A DNA stretch of 64,000 nt, from the NCBI RefSeq assembly GCF_028657905.1, contig NZ_CP117781.1, positions 2,480,001 to 2,544,000 on the forward strand, written 5' to 3'. Numbering within the stretch: the first letter of the stretch is position 1; every line of letters starts with the position of its first letter. Source of the DNA: Burkholderia sp. FERM BP-3421. GTDB lineage: Bacteria > Pseudomonadota > Gammaproteobacteria > Burkholderiales > Burkholderiaceae. The translations under genes were made by a program, and so were the position numbers. This document shows, piece by piece, positions 17,439 to 26,002 of this stretch. Under the pieces are notes generated by a model. It had not been told where the DNA came from, ran no database searches, and saw only the letters and a program-made list of their open reading frames with translations.

Positions 17439-17583
17439 CGAGCCGGGCAGCGCCCAGGCTCGCGGATCGATCCGCCACGGAACACGCTCGACAGCAAGGC
17501 GCGCCGGGCCGCCGCCCCGGGGGCAATGCATCTGTCCGCGCCTGCGGCGCCGCATGCTCGGCGGTCCCGACGAGCGCCGGCCC

Positions 17584-18996
17584 TCACGCCCGGCCCCTTC
17601 CTCCCCGCGCCGCCACCGGCTGTCCCTGCCGATGCGACCGCGCAAACAGGCGCAAGCCGCTCGCGACACTCGCCGCGCCGGCAAACAGCGCACCGAGCGT
17701 CAGCGCGAGCGTCGACCCATGCCGGCCCGCAAGGCCGAAGCTCAGCGCGACCAGCGCCGCGCCCGTCGCCTGCCCGATCAGCCGCGCGGTTGCGATGATC
17801 CCGCTCGCGCCGCCACTGCGCTCGGGCGGCGCGCTCGCCATCAGCGCCTTCAGGTTCGGCGACTGGAAGAACCCGAAACCCGCGCCGCACAGCGCCATGC
17901 GCCAGCCGATGTCGACCACGTGCGGATACGGCGGCAGAGCCGCGAGCAGCGCCATCCCGACGCACAGCAGCGCGAGCCCGACCGCGCCGAGCAATCCCGG
18001 CGGATAGCGGTCGGACAGCCGGCCCGCGATCGGCGCGGCCAGCGCGACGACCACCGACCACGGCGTCATCAGGAAACCCGTCTCGACCGCCGAGCGATGC
18101 AGCACCTCTTCGAAGTAGAACGGCAGCGACACGAACGCGAGCCCCTGCGCGCTGAACGCGCAGACCGCCGTCAGCGCCGACAGCGCGAACACCGGCCGGC
18201 GGAACAGGTCGACCGGCAGCATCGGCGCGGGCCGCCCGCGCTCGCGCCAGGCCAGCAGCAGCCCGAAGCCGAGCGCGAGCGCGGCGGCGGCCAGCACGAT
18301 CACGAGCGGGCCGCGCTGCGCGGCCTCGCCGAGCGCGAAAATCAGCGCGGCGAAGGTCACGACGTTGAACAGCGCGGCGAGCGGATCGAAGCTGTGCGTC
18401 CCGCGCGCGGTCTGCGGCAGCGACGGAATCGCAACCGCGAGCGCGACGAGGCCGAGCGGCACGTTGACCGCGAACAGCCACGGCCAATCGGCCAGCGACA
18501 GGATCAGCGACGCGAGAGTCGGACCGATCGCGAACGACACGCCGACGATCAGCGCGTTCAGGCCGACGCCGCGCCCGAGCCGGTGCGGCGGGTAGAGGCA
18601 GCGGATCAGCGCGGTGTTGACGCTCATGATCGCGCTCGCGCCGAGCCCCTGGACCACCCGGGCCGCGGTCAGCATCGGCAGCGTCGACACCAGCGAGCAT
18701 GCCAGCGAGGCAAGCGTGAACACGACGAGCCCGCCGATATAGATGCGCCGGTGGCCGACGATATCGCCCAGCGCCGCGAGCGGCAGCAGGGTCGCGACCA
18801 TCGCGAGCTGGTAGGCGTTGATGATCCAGACCGACGCGGCCGGCGCCGTGTGCAGGTCGGCGGCGATCGCAGGCAGCGCGGTGTTCGCGATCGCGGTATC
18901 GACGGTCGCGAGCGCGACGGCCAGCAGGATCGCGGCCATCGCACGCCAATTGAACGCCGGCTGCGCGACGCCGGCGGGAAGGACTGTATCTGACAA
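17584..18996 (-). CDS. MFS drug exporter, DHA2 (14-helix) type
   Basis: A 470-residue inner-membrane proton antiporter. The DHA2 hallmarks are visible: IANTALPAIAADLH after TM1, WIINAYQLAMVATLLPLAALGD with the motif-A loop near residues 57-80, and RVVQGLGASAIMSVNTALIR at about residue 113. Fourteen hydrophobic segments fit the length. The substrate is unknown; relatives export antibiotics, dyes or other toxic compounds. It is a single-gene unit with no adjacent membrane-fusion or outer-membrane partner. Confidence 0.9.
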   Translation of the reverse strand: MSDTVLPAGVAQPAFNWRAMAAILLAVALATVDTAIANTALPAIAADLHTAPAASVWIINAYQLAMVATLLPLAALGDIVGHRRIYIGGLVVFTLASLACSLVSTLPMLTAARVVQGLGASAIMSVNTALIRCLYPPHRLGRGVGLNALIVGVSFAIGPTLASLILSLADWPWLFAVNVPLGLVALAVAIPSLPQTARGTHSFDPLAALFNVVTFAALIFALGEAAQRGPLVIVLAAAALALGFGLLLAWRERGRPAPMLPVDLFRRPVFALSALTAVCAFSAQGLAFVSLPFYFEEVLHRSAVETGFLMTPWSVVVALAAPIAGRLSDRYPPGLLGAVGLALLCVGMALLAALPPYPHVVDIGWRMALCGAGFGFFQSPNLKALMASAPPERSGGASGIIATARLIGQATGAALVALSFGLAGRHGSTLALTLGALFAGAASVASGLRLFARSHRQGQPVAARGGRGRA

Positions 18997-19676
18997 GATG
19001 GAACTCTACGGCGGGGCACGCGGAAGCGGTTGCGGCGATGACGCGCGCCGGCCGGCTCCGGATGACAGGTTGAACGACCCGGCGGCGCGCGATGCGCGCG
19101 CCGCCGTCCCGCCATTGTTGCAGAGCCGCGCGAGACGTGCAGACGCGCGCATCGCGCGTCAGCCAATCGAAAGCTTTGTCGCGCCTCGACCGGCCTCGAT
19201 GAGAAAAGGCGCGCACCGTATTCGCGCGCATCGCGCGCGCCCGGCCCGGCGGACCCCGCGTCGACACACACCTTCGTCGCCGAACGCCATCCCGCGCACA
19301 CCGCATCGCGCGGCCTCCCGCGAGGCTCGCGGCCGGGCCCGACCGCCAAGCCGCGATTCGATATACCCCGAAGCCATCTTATCGATTTTCCGTCACGAAT
19401 TTTTCATCTTCCATTGGCTTCATATAGCGCCTATTTTCATTCTATGGATCCCGAATCATTAACGGGATTTATGCACTTTTCCGCACGCTTCATTCCTCGC
19501 TCTCCCCCGCCCCAAGCCTTTCACGGCATACCCAGATATTGAAATCGCTGACCACCATTTTTCTGTCAACAGTAACAGCTACCGACTGCTATTTCGTTCG
19601 CATACGCTCATCTCGCTCGTGATTTCAAAAGGATCCGGGCCACATAAAACGTCGCAATTCCTCAAAGGGACACTCG
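18997..19676. other. Intergenic region without a supported gene
   Basis: 680 bp between the divergent MFS and sedolisin genes. The MFS-proximal half is very GC-rich. From about 19380 to 19620 it becomes clearly AT-richer and probably carries the sedolisin promoter, although no convincing -35/-10 pair could be picked out. An AAAGGGACACTCGATG stretch supplies the ribosome site for the protease. Confidence 0.6.
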
Positions 19677-21425
19677 ATGAACAGGAACGTCAGATTTGCA
19701 CTCTCCCTCTCCCCGTTGTGCAGGCGACTGGCCTGCGCGTGGCCGCTCGTCATCGCCGCAGGCGTGGCGCACGGAGCGACGACGGATTGGGTCGATACGC
19801 ACACCAAAGCTTTCTTGACCGGCGCGCAGTTGCAAACGTTGGCGAGGGGCGCCCACCCGGCGTCCACCGAGCTGGCCGCCGGCGAAGGCACGCACGTCGT
19901 ACTCAGCCTCAAGCTGCGCAACGAAGCCCGCCTGCAGGCGCTGGCCCGCGACGTGAACGATCCGCGCAGCCCGAAGTACCGCCACTTCCTGACCCACCAG
20001 CAATTCCTCGCCGACTATGCGCCGACCGACGCGCAAGTGCAGGCCGTCAGCGCCTATCTGCGCAAGAACGGCTTCATCGACGTGAAGGTCGCATCGAACC
20101 GCCTGCTGGTATCGGCGCGCGGCACGGCGGGCACCGTGAAGGCGGCATTCAACACGCCGCTCGTGCACTTCGAATACGCGGGCCATGCGGGCTTCGCCAA
20201 TTCGGCGAGCGCGCAAGTGCCGCGCGCGCTCGGCGATACGGTCGGCGCGGTGCTCGGCCTGCAGAGCGTGGCGCGCGCCCATCCGCTGCTCAAGGTCACC
20301 GCGATCTCGAAGCCGACCAGGCTCGCGGACGGCACGGCGACCGCCCACCAGCCGTCCGAATTCCCCGCGATCTATGACGCGACCAACGTGCCCGCCGCCG
20401 CGAACACCACGGTCGGCATCATCACGCAGGGCGGCGTGTCGCAGGCGCTGCAGGATCTGCAGCAGTTCACGAGCGCGAACGGCTATGCGTCCGTCAACAC
20501 GCAGGCGATCCAGACCAACGGCCCCAACGGCAACTACGCCGACGATCCGGAGGGTCAGGGCGAATGGGATCTCGACAGCCAGTCGATCGTCGGCGCGGCG
20601 GGCGGCCAGGTCGGCCAGTTGATCTTCTACATGGCCGACGACGGCGCGACGGGCAACACCGGCCTCACGCAGGCGTTCAACCAGGCGGTGTCGGACAACG
20701 TCGCGAAGGTCATCAACGTGTCGCTCGGCTGGTGCGAAACCGACGCGAACGCGGACGGCACGCTGAGCGCCGAGGAACAGATCTTCACGCAGGCGGTCGC
20801 GCAAGGCCAGACGTTCTCGGTGTCGTCGGGCGACGAAGGCGTGTACGAGTGCAACAACCGCGGCTATCCGGACGGCTCGAACTATACGGTGTCGTGGCCA
20901 GCCTCGTCGCCGCACGTGCTCGCGATCGGCGGCACGACGCTCTACACGTCGGGCTCGGCGCTGAGCAGCGAAACGGTGTGGAACGAAGGGCTCGACGGCA
21001 ACGGCAAGCTGTGGTCGACGGGCGGCGGCGTCAGCACCATCACGCCGAATCCGTCGTGGCAGTCGGGCAGCAACCGCCAGTTGCCGGACGTGGCGTTCGA
21101 CGCGGCGTCCAGCACCGGCGCGCTGATCTACAGCGGCGGCCAGCAGCAGCAGATCGGCGGCACGAGCCTGTCCGCGCCGCTGTTCACGGGCTTCTGGGCG
21201 CGCATCCTGGCGGCCAACGGCGGCAACCTCGGCTTCCCGGCCGGCAGCTTCTACCGCTCGATCCCGTCCAACCCGTCGCTCGTGCGCTATGACGTGGTGT
21301 CCGGCAACAACGGCTACCAGGGCTACGGCTACAACGCGGGCGCCGGCTGGGACTACACCACCGGCTGGGGCAGCATCGACATCTCCAACCTGAACCAGGC
21401 GATCCAGGCGGGCACCTTCCGCTAA
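19677..21425 (+). CDS. Secreted sedolisin (S53 serine-carboxyl peptidase)
   Basis: A 582-residue pre-pro-enzyme exported through a Sec signal peptide that ends near residue 34 (VAHGA). A pro-domain (about residues 40-215) precedes the subtilisin-like catalytic domain. Glu296 and Asp300 in QGEWDLDSQS, Asp386 in SSGDEG (oxyanion hole) and Ser497 in GGTSLSAP match the Glu-Asp-Asp-Ser set of the family, which works at acid pH. A C-terminal calcium-binding segment GYNAGAGWDYTTGWGS is present. It resembles bacterial pepstatin-insensitive proteases such as pseudomonalisin and kumamolisin. It is monocistronic. Confidence 0.94.
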   Translation: MNRNVRFALSLSPLCRRLACAWPLVIAAGVAHGATTDWVDTHTKAFLTGAQLQTLARGAHPASTELAAGEGTHVVLSLKLRNEARLQALARDVNDPRSPKYRHFLTHQQFLADYAPTDAQVQAVSAYLRKNGFIDVKVASNRLLVSARGTAGTVKAAFNTPLVHFEYAGHAGFANSASAQVPRALGDTVGAVLGLQSVARAHPLLKVTAISKPTRLADGTATAHQPSEFPAIYDATNVPAAANTTVGIITQGGVSQALQDLQQFTSANGYASVNTQAIQTNGPNGNYADDPEGQGEWDLDSQSIVGAAGGQVGQLIFYMADDGATGNTGLTQAFNQAVSDNVAKVINVSLGWCETDANADGTLSAEEQIFTQAVAQGQTFSVSSGDEGVYECNNRGYPDGSNYTVSWPASSPHVLAIGGTTLYTSGSALSSETVWNEGLDGNGKLWSTGGGVSTITPNPSWQSGSNRQLPDVAFDAASSTGALIYSGGQQQQIGGTSLSAPLFTGFWARILAANGGNLGFPAGSFYRSIPSNPSLVRYDVVSGNNGYQGYGYNAGAGWDYTTGWGSIDISNLNQAIQAGTFR

Positions 21426-21429
21426 GCCT

Positions 21430-21464
21430 GCGGCGCGGCGCCGGGCCCATCCGCCCCGCGCCGC
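21430..21464. terminator. Possible bidirectional hairpin between convergent genes
   Basis: GCGGCGCGG at 21430-21438 pairs with CCGCGCCGC at 21456-21464 in the 43-bp gap between the convergent sedolisin and ABC permease genes. There is no T-run, so it would be a weak or Rho-assisted terminator. Confidence 0.45.
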
Positions 21465-21468
21465 GCGC

Positions 21469-22308
21469 TCAGGCCACCGCGCGCGCCACCTGGCGGCCGC
21501 GCAGCCATTCGAGCGCGAGCAGCAGGCTGGTCGAGAACACGATCAGGATCGTCGCGAGCGCCGCGATCGTCGGGCTGATGTTCTCGCGGATGCCGGTGAA
21601 CATCTGGCGCGGCAGCGTGGTCTGGTCCGCGCCCGCGAGGAACAGCGTCACCACCACTTCGTCGAACGAGGTCGCGAACGCAAACAGCGCGCCCGACATC
21701 ACGCCGGGGGCGATCGTCGGCAGCGTGACGCGAAAGAACGTCGTCAGCGGCCCCGCGCCGAGCGACTGGCTCGCCCGCACCAGATTGCGATCGAAGCCCT
21801 GCAGCGTCGCCGACACGGTCGTCACGACGAACGGCGCGCCGAGCGCCGCATGCGCGCAGATCAGGCCGGTGTACGTGTTCGCGAGCCCGAGCGGCGCGAA
21901 GAACAGATACATGCCGACGCCCACCACCACCACCGGCACGATCATCGGCGACAGCAGCACCGCCATCAGCACGCCCTTGCCGCGGAATTCGGCGCGCGTG
22001 AGCCCGACCGCGGCCGGCGTGCCGAGCAGGGTCGCGAGCGCGGTGGCGGCCGGCGCGACGATGAAGCTGTTCTTCGCCGCCGTGCGCCACTCGTCCGAGC
22101 CGAGCAGATTCGCGTACCAGCGCAGCGACCAGCCCGGCATCGGGTAGACCAGGAACGTGCTCGACGAGAACGACAGCGGCACGATCGCCAGCACGGGCAG
22201 GATCAGGTACAGCAGCGTCAGCGCGACGAACGCGCGCTGGGCGACGCGCCACGCGCGTTCGGCGGGCGTCAGGTGCGGCGCAAACCACGGTCCGGCAGGC
22301 AATTTCAT
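21469..22308 (-). CDS. ABC permease, PotC-like
   Basis: A membrane permease of 279 residues with about six helices and the EAA-type loop for docking the ATPase (around VRASQSLGAGPLTTFFRVTLP). It is of the PotC subfamily of spermidine/putrescine importers. The ATG at 22308 is preferred because GGGGA lies at a suitable distance; ATG codons at 22314 and 22377 are alternatives. It is the last gene of the four-gene transporter operon, starting 22 bp after the PotB-like gene. Confidence 0.88.
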   Translation of the reverse strand: MKLPAGPWFAPHLTPAERAWRVAQRAFVALTLLYLILPVLAIVPLSFSSSTFLVYPMPGWSLRWYANLLGSDEWRTAAKNSFIVAPAATALATLLGTPAAVGLTRAEFRGKGVLMAVLLSPMIVPVVVVGVGMYLFFAPLGLANTYTGLICAHAALGAPFVVTTVSATLQGFDRNLVRASQSLGAGPLTTFFRVTLPTIAPGVMSGALFAFATSFDEVVVTLFLAGADQTTLPRQMFTGIRENISPTIAALATILIVFSTSLLLALEWLRGRQVARAVA

Positions 22309-22330
22309 CGGCATCCCCAAGCAGTGCGCA

Positions 22331-23599
22331 TCAACCGAGCCCGGGCCGGTTGCGTGCGAAGCGGCCATACAGCGCATACAGCACGAGCGTCGCGGCGAGC
22401 AGCAGGCCGCCCAGCGCGCACGCCATGCCCCAGTTGATCGTCACGTTCGTGAAGTACGCGACGTAGTAGCTGACCATCTGGTCGTTCGGCCCGCCCAGCA
22501 GCGCGGGCGTGATGTAGTAGCCGATCGCGAGGATGAACACCAGCAGCGCACCCGCGGCGACGCCCGGGTAGGTCTGCGGCACGTAGACGCGCCAGAACGC
22601 CGCGAACGGATGGCTGCCGAGCGACACCGCCGCGCGCTGGCAGGTGCGCGGAATGCCCTTCATCACGCTGTAGAGCGGCAGGATCATGAAGGGCAGCAGG
22701 ATGTGCGTCATCGCGATGTATACGCCGGTCCGATTGAACAGCAGCGCGAGCGGCGCGTCGATGAGCCCCGCGCCGAGCAGCGCGCGGTTCACGAGCCCTT
22801 CGTTCTGCAGCAGCACGATCCATGCGGCCACCCGCACCAGCACCGAGGTCCAGAACGGAATCAGCACGACGATCATCACGAGGTTCGCGCGCCGCTCGGG
22901 CAAGGTCGAGATCCAGTAGGCGAGCGGATAGCCGAGCGCCAGCGCGAACAGCGTCACGGCGCAGCCGATCAGCAGCGTGCGGCCGAAGATCGCCAGATAG
23001 ATCGACTGGTCGGGATCGGCGGGCGCGATCCGGCCGAAGCCGTCCTGCCGGTGATCGAGCGACGCGAGCAGGTAGAACGGCGAATAGCGGCCGCCGTTCT
23101 TCGCGATGACCTGCCAGTACGCGGGATCGCCCCAACGCGCATCGAGTTCGATCAGCTTCGCGCGCGCCTGCGCGGGCGCGAGCGCCCCGCCGCCGTCCGC
23201 CGCGAGCGGCATCGCGCGCGCGGTCTTCGCGACCAGCGAGCGATAGCCGGGAATCTCCGTGTTCAGGCGGCGCGCGAGCGCGCCCATCGCATCGCTGTCG
23301 GCCACCACCGCGAGGTCGGCGGCGAGCGCTCCGTAGGCCGCATCGCCGGGCGCCGCGCGGCGGTCCCAGCCCGCGAGCGCGGCGATGGTATGCGGCAGCG
23401 CCGTCGCGATCTCGGGGTTCTGCACCGCGCGCGTCAACAGCACGCCGATCGGCGCCACGAACACCAGCAACAAGAACACCGCGAGCGGCGCGACGAGCAG
23501 CAGCGCCAGCGCCCGCCGACGCGCGCCGGCAGCCTTCAGCTCGCGCTTGAGCGCGGGCGCCGAACCGTTCGGCCCGGTCGCGATCGTCATCGTATCCAC
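22331..23599 (-). CDS. ABC permease, PotB-like, with large insert
   Basis: A 422-residue inner-membrane permease, partner of the PotC-like protein. After TM1 (about residues 30-52) it has an unusually long periplasmic insert, roughly residues 60-210, before the conserved six-helix core. The EAA loop AAVSLGSHPFAAFWRVYVPQ lies near residue 315. Classical PotB is about 280 residues; extended forms like this are common in Burkholderia polyamine-type systems. It sits between the binding protein and PotC genes. Confidence 0.88.
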   Translation of the reverse strand: MDTMTIATGPNGSAPALKRELKAAGARRRALALLLVAPLAVFLLLVFVAPIGVLLTRAVQNPEIATALPHTIAALAGWDRRAAPGDAAYGALAADLAVVADSDAMGALARRLNTEIPGYRSLVAKTARAMPLAADGGGALAPAQARAKLIELDARWGDPAYWQVIAKNGGRYSPFYLLASLDHRQDGFGRIAPADPDQSIYLAIFGRTLLIGCAVTLFALALGYPLAYWISTLPERRANLVMIVVLIPFWTSVLVRVAAWIVLLQNEGLVNRALLGAGLIDAPLALLFNRTGVYIAMTHILLPFMILPLYSVMKGIPRTCQRAAVSLGSHPFAAFWRVYVPQTYPGVAAGALLVFILAIGYYITPALLGGPNDQMVSYYVAYFTNVTINWGMACALGGLLLAATLVLYALYGRFARNRPGLG

Positions 23600-23692
23600 T
23601 CTCCCCCTCCTGCCGGCGCGAGGCCGGCGACAGCGCGCGGCGCCCCGACGGGCAGCCCGCGCAACCGTTGACCGCGCACGGCGCGGCCGCGC

Positions 23693-24739
23693 CTACTTGC
23701 TCGCCCAGGCCGCGAAGCGCTGCTCGAGTTCGTCGCTGTGATCGGTCCAGAAGCCGATGTCCTGCAGCACCGCATGGCGGCCGTTGGCGGGCGAGTTCGG
23801 CAGGTTCGCGAGCGTCTTCGCATCGAGCGCGCGGATCGCCGCGACGTTCGCCGGACCGTAGGCGATGTGCTGCGCATAGGTCTGCTGCGGCTTCGGCGTC
23901 AGCGAATAGGCGATGTACTGCTCCGCGAGCGCCTTGTTCGGCGAGCCCTTCGGAATCGCCCAGTAATCGAGGTCGTAGATGCTGCCGCTCCATACGACCT
24001 TGAGGTTCTTGCCTTCCTTCTGCGCCGCGTCGATCCGGCCGTTGTACGCGGTCGACATCACCACGTCGCCCGCCACCAGGAACTGCGGCGGCTGCGCGCC
24101 CGCCTCCCACCACTGGATGTAGGGCTTCAGCTGGTCGAGCTTCCGGAACGCGCGGTCCTGGCCCGCCTTCGTGCCGAGCACCGCGTAGACGTCCTTCGGC
24201 GCGACGCCGTCCGCCATCAGCGCGAATTCGAGGTTGTAGCGCGCGCCCTTGCGCATGCCGCGCTTGCCCGGGAATTTCTTCACGTCCCAGAAATCGGCCC
24301 AGCCCGCGGGCGCGCCCTTCAGGCGGTCGGCGTTGTAGGCGAGCGCGGTGGACCAGACGAAGAAGCCGACCCCGCAGGTTTGCGGCGACTCGGGAATCAG
24401 GTCCGCTTTCTTCGCGATCCGGGCCCAGTCGAGCTTCTCGTAGAGCCCCTCGTCGCAGCCGCGATTCAGGTCGCCCGACTCGACCTCGACGACGTCCCAG
24501 TTCACGTGCTTCGCCTCGACCATCGCCTTCACCTTGGCCTGCTCGCCGTTGTACTCGACGGCCGTGACCCGGTTGCCGGTGGCTTGCTCGAACGGCTGGT
24601 TGAACGCGGCTTTCTGCGCATCGCCGTTCGCGCCGCCGAAGTTGACGACGGTCAGTTCGGCGGCGAACGCGGACGCGCCGCACGTGGCGAGCGCGAGCGC
24701 GACGGCCGCGCGGCGCGGCGCGAAGAATGCAGGCTTCAT
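23693..24739 (-). CDS. Periplasmic binding protein, PotD-like
   Basis: A 348-residue solute-binding protein of the spermidine/putrescine group. A signal peptide from Met at 24739 ends near ASAFAAE (residue 26). The mature protein opens with LTVVNFGGANGDAQ, the usual first strand, and contains VVMSTAYNGRID, a typical hinge region. It should capture a polyamine or related amine in the periplasm and deliver it to the permease pair. The ligand cannot be fixed from the sequence. An upstream in-frame ATG at 24802 would disrupt the signal peptide and is rejected. Confidence 0.88.
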   Translation of the reverse strand: MKPAFFAPRRAAVALALATCGASAFAAELTVVNFGGANGDAQKAAFNQPFEQATGNRVTAVEYNGEQAKVKAMVEAKHVNWDVVEVESGDLNRGCDEGLYEKLDWARIAKKADLIPESPQTCGVGFFVWSTALAYNADRLKGAPAGWADFWDVKKFPGKRGMRKGARYNLEFALMADGVAPKDVYAVLGTKAGQDRAFRKLDQLKPYIQWWEAGAQPPQFLVAGDVVMSTAYNGRIDAAQKEGKNLKVVWSGSIYDLDYWAIPKGSPNKALAEQYIAYSLTPKPQQTYAQHIAYGPANVAAIRALDAKTLANLPNSPANGRHAVLQDIGFWTDHSDELEQRFAAWASK

Positions 24740-24806
24740 GGTGACTCCTCTGAGGACGGGTGACCGCGGGATGAATCGTGCGAGTGCGGCGAAAGCGCCC
24801 ACGCGC

Positions 24807-25895
24807 CTACGCGAATACGCGCAGGTGTTCGGGCGCGAAGGCGAGCGCGACGGGCGCGCCCGGTGAAAAATCGTCGAGCGCGACGGCGCCGAGCGGCACC
24901 TTGACGACGCACTCGTCCTGCCCCGGCACCGCGCAGCGCATCCGCACGTGGTCGCCGAAATAAATCAGGCCGCGCGCCTCGCCGCTCAGCGCGTTATCGC
25001 GCGCGGAGCCGGCCGGCGCGATGCGCATCCGCTCGGGCCGGATGCACGCGACGGCGGGCGCGCCCGCGCGCACCGCGCCGACCGGGCTGCCGACGAGCCG
25101 CGTGCCGTCGTCGAGCTGCAGTTCGCAGCGTTCGCCGTCGACGCGCGCGACCGTGCCGCGCAGGCGGTTGCTGTCGCCGACGAAATTCGCGACGAACGCG
25201 TTGCACGGCGTCTCGTACAACCGATCGACGGTGTCGAGCTGCTGCACGACGCCCTTGTCGAACACCGCGACGCGATCCGACATCGTCAGCGCCTCGCCCT
25301 GGTCATGCGTCACGTACACGAAGGTCAGCCCGAGCTTTTCGTGCAGCGCCTTCAGTTCGTACTGCATGTGTTCGCGCAGTTGCTTGTCGAGCGCGCCGAG
25401 CGGCTCGTCCATCAGCACGAGCTTGGGCGCGAACACGAGCGCGCGCGCGAGCGCGATGCGCTGCTGCTGGCCGCCCGACAGCTGGGCCGGATGGCGCTTC
25501 GCGAACCGCTCCATCTGCACCATCCGCAGCGCGTCCGCGACGCGCGCCGCGCGCTCGGGCGCGGGCACCCGGCGCACCGCGAGCGGATAGGCGACGTTCT
25601 GCTCCACGCTCAGGTGCGGAAACAGCGCGTAGTTCTGGAACACCATGCCGATCTCGCGCTTGTGCGGCGGCACCCGGTTGAGCAACGCGCCGTCGAGGCG
25701 GATCTCGCCGCCCGTCGGGTATTCGAATCCCGCGAGCATCATCAGGCAGGTGGTCTTGCCGGAGCCGGACGGCCCGAGCAGGGTCAGGAATTCCCCACGG
25801 CGAATGTCGAGGTCGAGCGCCTTGACGACCAGCGTCTCGCCGTCGTAAGTCTTGCGCACGCCGCGAAAGCTGACGATCACATCATCGGTGGACAT
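24807..25895 (-). CDS. ABC transporter ATPase, PotA-like
   Basis: A 362-residue ATPase that drives the polyamine-type importer. Walker A GPSGSGKTT lies near residue 42, the signature LSGGQQQRIALARAL near residue 138, Walker B LVLMDEPLGALD follows, and the switch His is in YVTHDQGEA. A C-terminal TOBE domain (from about residue 285) is present as in PotA. The ATG at 25895 has the ribosome site GAGGGGAAG. It is the first gene of the operon and is divergent from the MocR regulator. Confidence 0.93.
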   Translation of the reverse strand: MSTDDVIVSFRGVRKTYDGETLVVKALDLDIRRGEFLTLLGPSGSGKTTCLMMLAGFEYPTGGEIRLDGALLNRVPPHKREIGMVFQNYALFPHLSVEQNVAYPLAVRRVPAPERAARVADALRMVQMERFAKRHPAQLSGGQQQRIALARALVFAPKLVLMDEPLGALDKQLREHMQYELKALHEKLGLTFVYVTHDQGEALTMSDRVAVFDKGVVQQLDTVDRLYETPCNAFVANFVGDSNRLRGTVARVDGERCELQLDDGTRLVGSPVGAVRAGAPAVACIRPERMRIAPAGSARDNALSGEARGLIYFGDHVRMRCAVPGQDECVVKVPLGAVALDDFSPGAPVALAFAPEHLRVFA

Positions 25896-25957
25896 CGTGA
25901 CTTCCCCTCTTCGTGCGCGGAACATTTTTGCGTTGCGTTTCACTATAAGACGGGCAC

Positions 25958-25999
25958 GGTTCTACAATAGGGAGCCATTTCAATATTCCCGGTAGAACC
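25958..25999. promoter_or_regulatory. Inverted repeat, likely MocR operator
   Basis: GGTTCTAC at 25958-25965 and GTAGAACC at 25992-25999 form a perfect 8-bp inverted repeat with 34-bp centre spacing, about three helical turns. It occupies the 107-bp gap between the divergent transporter operon and the MocR gene. Dimeric MocR regulators bind widely spaced half-sites, so this is a plausible shared operator. Confidence 0.55.
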
Positions 26000-26002
26000 A
26001 CT

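Noticed and set aside
17258..19306. A 682-codon minus-strand frame across the MFS gene and the tandem repeat
   Set aside because: It reads the MFS gene in a wrong frame and translates the repeat into a simple tripeptide; no ribosome site or domain.
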